Positions 42,172 through 50,479 of a DNA stretch of 64,000 bases are shown here, one piece after another. The notes under the pieces are model-generated. The model was not told the origin of the DNA. It made no database searches and was given only the letters and a program-made list of their open reading frames with translations. Each line of letters starts with the position of its first letter. Position 1 is the stretch's first letter. The position numbers and the translations under genes are program-made. Source of the stretch: Edaphocola flava (lineage in GTDB: Bacteria > Bacteroidota > Bacteroidia > Chitinophagales > Chitinophagaceae); the NCBI RefSeq assembly GCF_004118155.1, contig NZ_SAIQ01000001.1, forward strand, positions 496,001-560,000, given 5' to 3'.

Positions 42172-44009
42172 TTCTTTTTAAAATAGGTTTCATAAATACC
42201 AATCAGGTTTCCGGCTTCGTCTAATGTAGCCTGTCTTTGCTGTTGCCCACCTTCAGGACTATACAGGGCCATTTCACATTCGGTAATCAAGGCAAGTGTT
42301 TTTTGCACCTGCTCTTCTGCAATACCCCTAAAACGCAGTTTCTGTACTATATTCTCTTTGCTGAGGCTGCTGATCGGCATGGCTAGTTTATCGCTCAGGT
42401 ATAGCCATATAGCTTTCGACACCTCTTCGTAGAATATGGTATTGCTGCTATGCTGCAGGGCATTTCTGGCTGCGGCCAGGCGCTTCCAGGCTTCTTTATT
42501 GGCCTGTCGGGAGCGAAAGACATCTGCGTGCTGTAGCCTATGCTGTTTGCGGCGATGCTGTACGGCCAGGAAACCAAACCCGATCAGTACTGCTATATAC
42601 AACAACCAGTAGTAAGGCTGTTGCCATAGCAGCGTATGCTTATCTTTAAACGCCGGCATTTGACTAACCGGTCCATGTATATCTTTCATCTGCTCCACAC
42701 CGCTGCCCTGGCTGCCTGCAGTTTTTGTACCCTGCGATACCGATAGGGTAAACGATCCGGTCTGCAATGTTTTATAAGTACCCGAACCGATGTCAAAATA
42801 ACTGATCTGAATAGGGGCAATGGTATAATTACCGGCACTGTCGGCACTGATCTGGTACAGAAATTTTCTGGAACCCAGCAGTTTCGGCATGAGGTCTGAA
42901 ATAGAATCGCGGGACTCCGGATCGGTTGTATGTAATCCAGAAGGAAGGTTCAGCACCGGGGCATTGATCAGTCCTATGTTTCCACTACCATTTATCGTTA
43001 ACACCAGTTGGGCCACATCATCGGTTGACATGCTGCTGCGGCTGAGTGATGCAGATAAGACAAACTGCCCTACACCACCAGAGAAATCTGCAGGTTTACC
43101 GGCAGGCAGCGGCTTTACATCAATATCTACAGCGGGGCTTTCAATCTCGGCTTGTATGGTCTGTGGTATATAACGGTTACCGCCAACTGCAGCAGCCACT
43201 TCTACCATACCTTCTGCCTTGGCAGGGTCCAGTCGCAGGAGGCCACTCTGCTGGGGAAACAAAGCTGTTTTCCGCAGCACAAATACATTATATCGCTTCC
43301 CGTTAAAGTTTTCCTGTACCGGATTCATATCCGGTTCTCTCTGCTGATCCTGAGACCAGAAGCCATTCAATACCGGCAGGGAGGTTGGTGACAGTGACAT
43401 ACGCAGGCGGGTATATAGTTTATACACCACATTGATCTGTTGACCCAAATAAGGGTTTTTATTATCTACTTCTGCACGGATAAAAATATTGTCTTTAAGG
43501 TGCGCTTCTGTCAATCCGGCTACATCTACGGAAGGGAGCTCCTGCCGTGGCTCCTCCTCTTCTCCGAATGACTGCTGTAACATTTGCTGTCGTCGGCTGC
43601 CTTGAGAGGCGACCAATATACGTACAGGGCTCGTCCTCATCTCCTGGCCGCGCTGTGTGCGGATGCCTGCAGAGCCGATGGTAAAGGTTCCTTGCCTCAA
43701 AGGTTGCAGCACATAGGTATAGCTCACCATATTTTCCTGGGTGGTATGCCCGTTAATGGTGACTACATTGTTACTATAGCTTTCTCCGGGCCCATCCAGC
43801 ACCCTAAAATCCCTGAGGGACGGCTCCAGGAACGTAAACCGCTCTGTAGGATTAGAGATCGTAATTGTGAGCAGGAACTGCTCCTGAACCCCTACAGTAT
43901 TACTGCTTACCTGTGCGGAGACGGTGGTGCCCTGAGCAACAGCATTAATACTGCTGAGCAACAGCAACATAAGACCCGCAAATACTCTTTTATATTTACA
44001 CCAATACAT
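42168..44009 (-). CDS. batD: BatD-like protein
   Basis: 613 aa from ATG 44009; the frame opens at a TTG (44015). Signal peptide (GLMLLLLSSINAVAQ), then several immunoglobulin-like beta domains typical of BatD: VGVQEQFLLTITISNP, QQINVVYKLYTRL, DDVAQLVLTINGSGN. A transmembrane segment (~472-490, YWLLYIAVLIGFGFLAV) precedes a cytoplasmic helical tail. The Bat proteins are linked to oxidative-stress tolerance and to MoxR/von Willebrand operons. batA, batB and batC are not next to it here: the upstream gene is a divergent peptidase. Confidence 0.85.
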   Translation of the reverse strand: MYWCKYKRVFAGLMLLLLSSINAVAQGTTVSAQVSSNTVGVQEQFLLTITISNPTERFTFLEPSLRDFRVLDGPGESYSNNVVTINGHTTQENMVSYTYVLQPLRQGTFTIGSAGIRTQRGQEMRTSPVRILVASQGSRRQQMLQQSFGEEEEPRQELPSVDVAGLTEAHLKDNIFIRAEVDNKNPYLGQQINVVYKLYTRLRMSLSPTSLPVLNGFWSQDQQREPDMNPVQENFNGKRYNVFVLRKTALFPQQSGLLRLDPAKAEGMVEVAAAVGGNRYIPQTIQAEIESPAVDIDVKPLPAGKPADFSGGVGQFVLSASLSRSSMSTDDVAQLVLTINGSGNIGLINAPVLNLPSGLHTTDPESRDSISDLMPKLLGSRKFLYQISADSAGNYTIAPIQISYFDIGSGTYKTLQTGSFTLSVSQGTKTAGSQGSGVEQMKDIHGPVSQMPAFKDKHTLLWQQPYYWLLYIAVLIGFGFLAVQHRRKQHRLQHADVFRSRQANKEAWKRLAAARNALQHSSNTIFYEEVSKAIWLYLSDKLAMPISSLSKENIVQKLRFRGIAEEQVQKTLALITECEMALYSPEGGQQQRQATLDEAGNLIGIYETYFKKK

Positions 44010-44040
44010 ATTCAATCTTAATACTCCCTTTTTGGATTAG

Positions 44041-44048
44041 CAAATGTA
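44041..44048 (-). promoter_or_regulatory. -7 box (TACATTTG) for batD-batE-gldC
   Basis: TAnnTTTG match on the minus strand, 31 bp before ATG 44009. Confidence 0.6.
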
Positions 44049-44192
44049 AAAAAACTGTACTGTACACGCATGGGTATTTACTAAATCTTCCGGTAATTTT
44101 TCCTTAAGGCGTCTCAGTCTCTTTATTATGAAGAATCTGTTTCTTTATCTATATTTATATATTTATATCTCTATCAGGATAACGTGATTTTT

Positions 44193-45353
44193 ATGAAAAA
44201 ATTGAATGCTATACTATTTTTAGCTATTACTTTAATCCTGGGCACACAGGAAACTGCACACAGCCAGCAAAAGGCCTATTCCCGTGCGGTGGTTGATACC
44301 CTTTGCAGTCCTTACTTCTACGGAAGGGGTTATGTCAAAAACGGCATGGAAAGAGCCGCACAGTATATAGCCGCCGTATTTAAAGAAAACGGGCTGAAAC
44401 CGCTTTCCGGGCAAAGTTATTTTCAGTCATTCACATATCCGGTCAATACCTTTCCGGGTATGGTAAAGGTAAGTATTGACGGGCAGGAGCTCGTAGCCGG
44501 CAGGGATTACCTTGTTGGTCCGGAAAGCCGTGCCAATAAAGGCTCTTTTACCCTGGAACAGAGAGATAGTAATATTTATGTAGCACAAGCTAATGTTCCG
44601 GTCGTGATAGAACAGGTCAAAAAACTGGTCTGGAGTCCCTCACCTAAAGTAGCTAAGTATACCCTTATTCAATTGCTGGACACTACGGGAAACAAACATC
44701 CGCAAACGGTGCAGCTGCATATTGAACAGGAGTTTATACCGGAATTTAAAACGGCGAATGTCTGTGCGATGATCAAGGGAACACAATACCCGGACAGCTT
44801 CCTTGTTGTGACGGCTCACTACGATCACCTGGGTGGTATGGGTAGCCAGGTGTATTTTCCCGGGGCCAATGACAATGCCAGTGGCGTAGCTTTATTGCTG
44901 AACCTGGCACAGTACTATGCCCGTAATCCGCAGAAATACACTATGGTTTTTATTGCCTTTGCGGGTGAAGAGATCGGACTGAAAGGATCTAAATACTTTA
45001 CGGAACATCCACTCATGCCTTTGTCCCGGATCAAATTCCTGATCAACACAGACCTCGCCGGTACTGGTGTGGAGGGCATTACTGTAGTCAATGCTACGGA
45101 GTTTCCCCGCGCTTTTGCACAGCTGCAGGAGATCAATACAAAACAAAAGCTGTTTACTGCGGTGCACTCAAGGGGCAAAGCTGCCAACAGCGATCATTAT
45201 TTCTTTACGGAAAAAGGAGTACCTGCATTCTTTATCTATACCCAGGGGGGTATTGCGGCCTATCATGATATTTATGACCAGGCCCGCACACTGCCCCTGG
45301 ATCATCAGGAGCAGTTGTTTCAGCTGATTGTTCAGTTCTTTAAAGGCTTATAA
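44193..45353 (+). CDS. M28-family zinc peptidase (secreted)
   Basis: 386 aa from ATG 44193 (MKKLNAILF); a GTG at 44184 is in frame. Signal peptide to about residue 25 (ETAHSQ). The M28 fold is marked by TAHYDHLGG (His ligand), PGANDNASGVALLLNLA (bridging Asp), FAGEEIGLKGSKYF (catalytic Glu, then ligand Glu), LINTDLAGTG and SDHYFFTEKGVPAFF (last His). All metal ligands are present. These are periplasmic or lipid-anchored aminopeptidases. Monocistronic, followed by a hairpin. Confidence 0.9.
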   Translation: MKKLNAILFLAITLILGTQETAHSQQKAYSRAVVDTLCSPYFYGRGYVKNGMERAAQYIAAVFKENGLKPLSGQSYFQSFTYPVNTFPGMVKVSIDGQELVAGRDYLVGPESRANKGSFTLEQRDSNIYVAQANVPVVIEQVKKLVWSPSPKVAKYTLIQLLDTTGNKHPQTVQLHIEQEFIPEFKTANVCAMIKGTQYPDSFLVVTAHYDHLGGMGSQVYFPGANDNASGVALLLNLAQYYARNPQKYTMVFIAFAGEEIGLKGSKYFTEHPLMPLSRIKFLINTDLAGTGVEGITVVNATEFPRAFAQLQEINTKQKLFTAVHSRGKAANSDHYFFTEKGVPAFFIYTQGGIAAYHDIYDQARTLPLDHQEQLFQLIVQFFKGL

Positions 45354-45434
45354 AAGCGGACTATTGCTTGGTGATTTTATGCACTTTTAGCAAGGCGCCG
45401 CTGTACATCGATAATGTATTACTGATTAGAACAA

Positions 45435-45460
45435 AACGGGCTGCCAGAAGGCAGCCCGTT
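45435..45460. terminator. bidirectional terminator
   Basis: 11-bp arms (AACGGGCTGCC) around an AGAA loop between converging peptidase and beta-barrel genes. Confidence 0.8.
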
Positions 45461-45484
45461 ATTAATATTTATTGCTTGATAAGA

Positions 45485-46123
45485 TTACCATTTCGGAACG
45501 AAATTACCGAAGCGATAGGTAACACCAAGCTTGATCATAGCCGGTAACTTCACTTCGATAGCATAGCCATTCACCTCATTGGCAGGCAGATCTGCTTTCA
45601 GCTCCACACCCAGGTTACCCGGACCGGCTGCAAATTCATAACCCAGCATTAATCCTATGAAAGGATGTTTGATGGTCTCTTCTGCATTCTGAAAGGTTGT
45701 CTGATATATTCCGGTATTATAATCACCTACAGTCTGGTTGTATTTGAACATTTTATAAGAGAAGCCCATACCGATATAGAAACCGTTATATGCATACTCA
45801 CGTTCTTTACCGAAATATCTTTTTACATACAGCTCAGGACTGAAGGTAAAATACTTAAGAGTTGTGGTAGTGGTTTCTTCAGCTGGCATCATGTCCTCTT
45901 TATAGAACAGTTGTGTTTCTGTTCTCTCGGTACTGGGCATCAATACATCAGCATTGATCCCTACACGGATGGTACGCAGGAAGCCAAATTCTACAGCGGC
46001 TCCGAAATAAGGTTTTTTATAATAAGAGCCGTGTGCATAACCGGCATTAAGGCCGCCCATAAATTGTGCCTGAGCTACAGTGCATCCAACCAGGCATAAT
46101 ATGGTGATTAGAAATTTCTTCAT
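45485..46123 (-). CDS. outer membrane beta-barrel protein
   Basis: 212 aa from ATG 46123 (MKKFLITILCLVGC), chosen because the 17-residue extension precedes a standard signal peptide ending VAQAQ. Alternating strands (FGAAVEFGFLRTIRVGINADV, GFYIGMGFSYKMF, FIGLMLGYEFA, IKLGVTYRFGNF) suggest an 8-10 stranded barrel. No function can be assigned. Monocistronic between two hairpins. Confidence 0.8.
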   Translation of the reverse strand: MKKFLITILCLVGCTVAQAQFMGGLNAGYAHGSYYKKPYFGAAVEFGFLRTIRVGINADVLMPSTERTETQLFYKEDMMPAEETTTTTLKYFTFSPELYVKRYFGKEREYAYNGFYIGMGFSYKMFKYNQTVGDYNTGIYQTTFQNAEETIKHPFIGLMLGYEFAAGPGNLGVELKADLPANEVNGYAIEVKLPAMIKLGVTYRFGNFVPKW

Positions 46124-46183
46124 ACTGATTTTGAATTTGCGGCTAAAAATATAATTTATTGTTAAGAAAACCAAGTATTCAAA

Positions 46184-46224
46184 AGCCCCGGTAAGCGAAT
46201 TTAGTTTTACGCATTACCGGGGCT
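46184..46224 (-). terminator. terminator of smc
   Basis: 11-bp arms (AGCCCCGGTAA) around a 19-nt loop, ending TTTTG on the minus strand. Confidence 0.8.
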
Positions 46225-46247
46225 GATGATTTATATTTTCGGATCTG

Positions 46248-49200
46248 TTAGTTCAGGCTTCTGAAATCGACCGGAACCAGTTTGCTTACACCTGCCTCCT
46301 GCATCGTTACCCCATAGATTACATCTACCGCAGACATGGTTTGCTTATTGTGCGTTACAATAATAAACTGTGAGTTATCGCTGAATTTGCGGATCATCTG
46401 GGTGAATTTACCCACGTTGGCATCATCCAGCGGGGCATCTACCTCATCCAGGATACAGAATGGTGCTGGCTTGATCAGGTAAATGGCAAACAGGAAGGCT
46501 GTTGAAGTCAGTGTTTTTTCACCACCAGACAACTGCGTTAATGTGCTCGGGCGTTTACCTTTTGGCTGCGCATAGATCTCAATTCCGCTATCGGCAAGAT
46601 TGCTCTCATCCGTAAGGCGCAGATCTGCATTATCTTCTTCTGTAAACAGGGCTTTGAACACCTGTACAAAGTTCTCTCTTACTTTATCAAACGTTTCTTT
46701 GAAACGGGCATTGGCCGTATTTTCCACCTCTTCGATAGTAGCCAGCAAGGTATCACGGGCATGCTCCAGATCAGACTTCTGATCGGCGATAAAATCGTGG
46801 CGCACTTTCATTTCCTGGTATGCTTCTATCGCAGTCGGGTTGATCTCTCCAATATTATCCAGTCGTTTTTTTAGTTTCTCTGCTTCTGCATTCAGCTCAT
46901 CGATACTCAGCTCATTTGCTCTTGGTTGCTCCAGCACCTCATCCAGGTCTACTTTGAATTCTACATGCAGGCGTTCTTTCATTCCTGCAACCTGCAGCTT
47001 CATTTCGCTCAGCTTTTCTTTGATGGAAGAGAGCAGGGTATCGGACTGATCTCTTTCTCTACGCTGGCGGCTGATGCGGCTTTCATGCTCGCTGATGCTA
47101 TTGCGCAGCTCATAATACAAGCGATCTTTCTCACTCAGTGATTTTTCATCCGTCTCTTTCTGCTTCAGCAAATCGTACAATTCATTATCTCCAAAGTGCA
47201 GCTTACCACTGGTATCGCTGATCATCTGCGAGGTCTCTTTGAGTTGCACCCGGTTGTTCTCTACCTGGGTAGCCAGATCTTTTAACTGATTGGATTTAAA
47301 ATTCAGCTCCTGCTTCAGGTTTTCGATCTTACTCTGCTGACGGGTATATTGCAGATTCTGGTTATTATATTGCTGAGAAGCCATATTAAAATCGGCCTCT
47401 ACCATCTGGAAGTCACTCTCTGCAGCCTTTATCTGGTCCAGCAATTGCTGTAACTGATCATTGATATCATCCAGTTCGTTCTGCTTATCACTTACATTCT
47501 CCCGCGTATCTTCCAGCTGCTGTTCTGCATCCTGTATACGGGTGGTACTGTTCTGATCCAGCTGTTCCAGGTGCTCGGCTTTATTGCCCAGTGCATAGAT
47601 CTGGTTCTGCAACTGGTTCAGCGCCACTTTAGCCTGGTCAATCGCTTTATCATTCAGGGTAGCATTAAAGCCCGCAATCTCGCTGCGTTTCTGTTCTATA
47701 GAAGCTTTCAGGGCTTCGGTACTCTTGGTTAATACTGCTATTTCCTGCTCCAGTCGTTCCAGGTTTTTGGCCCGACCGATCTTATTCCCCTCAAACTTGC
47801 CTATTGAACCACCGGTCAGGGAGTAAGCGCCTTTAAGGATATTGCCCTGCTTATTGATCAGCACGGCTCCTGCAGGTACCTCAATGTCTTCTACAACTAC
47901 TTCTTCTGCCACATATACATTCCGCAACAGGTGCTCTGCCAGCGACTGGAACGGCTTGTCTACGGTTACCACAGACAATGCCGGTGTGAGCCCTTCCTGT
48001 CTCCATTGCACGGGTTTGCCGTCTGTCTGGAGTGCATCCAGGATGAAGAAGCTGGCCTTTCCTTTTTTATGGGTATCCAGCAAGCTTATGGCTCTTTGCG
48101 CTTCCGCAATATCCTTCACTACATAATAGCTCAGATAGGCATCCAGTACATTCTCCAGTGCGGCGCGATAGGCATCATTCACCAGGAATACATCAGATAA
48201 AATAGGTGCTTTACTACCCCACTCTTTATTTTTATTCAGGAATTTAATGCTTTCCGGATAGCCTTCCAGGCTGTTGACCAGGGATTGCAATAAATCGTGT
48301 TCATTCTTTTTGGCATCCAGCTTACGGGTTTCTTCTACAGAAGTCACTCTTAGTGACTCCAGCGATTCCTGGCTCTGGAAAATATGTTCTTTTGTTTCTT
48401 CCTGCTTTGCAATCAGTTCCTGCAAGGCATCCTGCTGATCAACCAACTGATCTTCCAGCATTTTCTTTTCAGTATGAATCGCCTGCAACTGCGACTGGCG
48501 CTGTGTTTTATCTTCCAGCAGTTGCTGCAGACTGCGCTGCAGGTTTGCAATAGAAGTATCGGCTACAGCAACTATTTTCTCGGCATCGAACTGACGGCGC
48601 TGATTTTGCTGAAATGTACTGCGATGCGTTTCCAGCACTTTCTTCTTTTCATCAAAAGTGTGGCGTTTATCATCTACCGTATCCCGGAGGTTTTCCAGTT
48701 GCTCTTTCAGGTCTTCCAGCGATTCCTGTTCTTCATCGAGCTGTTGTGTGGTAAAGGCTATACTCTCTTTGAGCTGTGCCACCTGTGCATCTGCTCCGGA
48801 CAGGAATTCGTTTAAATTCTTTTCCCGGTCCTGCAGGTGGTCCAGTCTTTGCGCAGCCAGCTTTTTTTCTCCTTCCAGCTGGCGTATACTCGCCAGCAAG
48901 TCATTAAAACGTTTTTGCAGGCCATGTAATTCATGTTCCTGCTGGGTCAGTTTTACTTTATTGGCTTCGATCTCTGCCTCATCTCCCGCCAGGGATGCGT
49001 CTACCTGTAACTTACGGTCACTTTCACGCTCCAGCTGGTCGTTCAGTTCCTGGTATTGTCCGTTAAAGGTTTCGAGAGATGCTTTGGCCAGCTCTACACT
49101 GACTTCGCGATATTCATTCTTAATCTGGTAGTATCGTTCTGCTTTTTTCGCCTGGTTTTCCAGGGTACGCAGGTTATTGGTGATTTCGAACAGCAGGTCT

Positions 49201-49775
49201 TCGATACGATCTACATCCTGCTGGGTGGCTTCCAGCTTGGCCTTGGCCTCTTTCTTTCTGGTCTTGTATATAGAGATACCGGCTGCCTGCTCCAGCATTC
49301 TGCGGCGGCTGCCTTCCTTATCTTTAATAATATCATCGACCATGCCCAGCTCAATGATGGCGTAAGAATCATTACTTACACCGGTATCAAGGAAGAGGTT
49401 ATGGATATCTTTCAGGCGGCAGGCCACATCGTTCAGGCGATACTCACTCTCCCCACTGCGGTAAAATTTACGGGTAATGGTTACCGTAGTAAATTCAGTG
49501 GGCAGCAGGTTACGGGTATTCTCGAAGGTCAGCGACACCTCGGCCATACCACTGGTGGCACGGCTGCGCGACCCGTTAAATATCAGGTCTTCCAGGTTAT
49601 CGGAGCGCAGGGCTTTGATCTTATGCTCTCCGATAACCCAGCGGATGGCATCAATGATGTTGGACTTGCCGCAACCATTAGGACCTACGATCCCGGTTAT
49701 CGGATTATCCAGTATGATCTGGGTTTTATCGGCAAATGATTTGAACCCCTTTATCTCAAGTGACTTTAACTTCAC
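46248..49775 (-). CDS. smc: chromosome segregation protein SMC
   Basis: 1175 aa. N-terminal ATPase half with Walker A GPNGCGKSN (31-39). Long coiled coils (~165-500 and ~665-1000) flank a hinge (~500-665, LEGYPESIKFL, AGAVLINKQGNILKGAYSLTGG). The C-terminal half has the signature LSGGEKTLTSTAFLFA and Walker B FCILDEVDAPLDD. This is the standard bacterial SMC layout; it compacts DNA as a dimer with ScpAB. The start is GTG. scpA and scpB are not in this window. It has its own promoter box at 49870 and a terminator. Confidence 0.96.
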   Translation of the reverse strand: MKLKSLEIKGFKSFADKTQIILDNPITGIVGPNGCGKSNIIDAIRWVIGEHKIKALRSDNLEDLIFNGSRSRATSGMAEVSLTFENTRNLLPTEFTTVTITRKFYRSGESEYRLNDVACRLKDIHNLFLDTGVSNDSYAIIELGMVDDIIKDKEGSRRRMLEQAAGISIYKTRKKEAKAKLEATQQDVDRIEDLLFEITNNLRTLENQAKKAERYYQIKNEYREVSVELAKASLETFNGQYQELNDQLERESDRKLQVDASLAGDEAEIEANKVKLTQQEHELHGLQKRFNDLLASIRQLEGEKKLAAQRLDHLQDREKNLNEFLSGADAQVAQLKESIAFTTQQLDEEQESLEDLKEQLENLRDTVDDKRHTFDEKKKVLETHRSTFQQNQRRQFDAEKIVAVADTSIANLQRSLQQLLEDKTQRQSQLQAIHTEKKMLEDQLVDQQDALQELIAKQEETKEHIFQSQESLESLRVTSVEETRKLDAKKNEHDLLQSLVNSLEGYPESIKFLNKNKEWGSKAPILSDVFLVNDAYRAALENVLDAYLSYYVVKDIAEAQRAISLLDTHKKGKASFFILDALQTDGKPVQWRQEGLTPALSVVTVDKPFQSLAEHLLRNVYVAEEVVVEDIEVPAGAVLINKQGNILKGAYSLTGGSIGKFEGNKIGRAKNLERLEQEIAVLTKSTEALKASIEQKRSEIAGFNATLNDKAIDQAKVALNQLQNQIYALGNKAEHLEQLDQNSTTRIQDAEQQLEDTRENVSDKQNELDDINDQLQQLLDQIKAAESDFQMVEADFNMASQQYNNQNLQYTRQQSKIENLKQELNFKSNQLKDLATQVENNRVQLKETSQMISDTSGKLHFGDNELYDLLKQKETDEKSLSEKDRLYYELRNSISEHESRISRQRRERDQSDTLLSSIKEKLSEMKLQVAGMKERLHVEFKVDLDEVLEQPRANELSIDELNAEAEKLKKRLDNIGEINPTAIEAYQEMKVRHDFIADQKSDLEHARDTLLATIEEVENTANARFKETFDKVRENFVQVFKALFTEEDNADLRLTDESNLADSGIEIYAQPKGKRPSTLTQLSGGEKTLTSTAFLFAIYLIKPAPFCILDEVDAPLDDANVGKFTQMIRKFSDNSQFIIVTHNKQTMSAVDVIYGVTMQEAGVSKLVPVDFRSLN

Positions 49776-49869
49776 GTACAGAACTGATTTATGCGGACAA
49801 AAGAAGTTGGTATGGCGAACAGGCTGTAAATATCTTATATATAACCATAGCCATGATACATTATGGATG

Positions 49870-49877
49870 CAAATATA
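49870..49877 (-). promoter_or_regulatory. -7 box (TATATTTG) for smc
   Basis: TAnnTTTG match on the minus strand, ~94 bp before the smc GTG. Confidence 0.5.
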
Positions 49878-49960
49878 TCATATTTACCCCTATATAGCTA
49901 TACATCAATCAAACCTCGGCAAAATTTCCGGTTTCAGCAAATCGGGATTTCAACAATAAA

Positions 49961-49987
49961 AAATGCCCGTCTCTTCGGACCGGCATT
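49961..49987 (-). terminator. terminator-like hairpin with T6 tail (minus strand)
   Basis: Arms AATGCC/GGCATT with an inner GTC/GAC pair. On the minus strand the hairpin is followed directly by TTTTTTATTG. No annotated gene ends here, so it points to an unannotated leftward transcript. Confidence 0.5.
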
Positions 49988-50321
49988 AGGATACACTCAC
50001 TATTTCAATCTTATTTTATCATGCCTATACCTGATTCTCCGGCCTAATAGGTTACCTCCAGGATATATTAATCCTAAAAAAAACTTCAGGACCCTGAAAA
50101 GAATCCTGAAAGGGTGTCCCTCCCTAATACTAAACAAACATCTTAAGCATGGACATTGTAGTCAGATTTTCTTATTGTAACAAAAGAGGTACGGGCTTTC
50201 ACTCCTTTACTCTTTTATTTAGTAATCCTTCCCAGATTTATTGCGTTATAATTTATTTTATCATGATTAATTCTGTAACAAATATCTGAAACAAAGCAGA
50301 TTGATACAATAAGCAGCAACT

Positions 50322-50384
50322 AACTAAAGTATGGGATTTGAGGTATAAGACAGGCTTTTTTACATCAATTCCCATACTTTAGTT
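50322..50384. repeat. 15-bp inverted repeat with 33-nt spacer
   Basis: AACTAAAGTATGGGA at 50322-50336 is matched perfectly by its reverse complement at 50370-50384. No T-tract follows on either strand, so this is not an ordinary terminator. Confidence 0.7.
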
Positions 50385-50409
50385 GTGGCAAGCATCGCTA
50401 AGGCATAAA

Positions 50410-50441
50410 AATGGCATAGCCGGTATACCCGCTATGCCATT
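50410..50441 (-). terminator. terminator of the hybrid kinase gene
   Basis: 11-bp arms (AATGGCATAGC) around a 10-nt loop, followed on the minus strand by TTTTTATG. Confidence 0.85.
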
Positions 50442-50479
50442 GACGATTATAAAGTGTATAATTATCGGAGTAATAAAAA

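Larger units (their letters stand above)
49776..50479. other. 704-bp intergenic region with several inverted repeats
   Basis: Contains the smc promoter box (49870-49877), a minus-strand terminator-like hairpin with a T6 tail (49961-49987), a structured stretch at ~50084-50125, a 15-bp inverted repeat with a 33-nt loop (50322-50384) and the terminator of the hybrid kinase (50410-50441). No ORF above ~100 codons looks coding. The arrangement could hide a small RNA on the minus strand. Confidence 0.5.
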
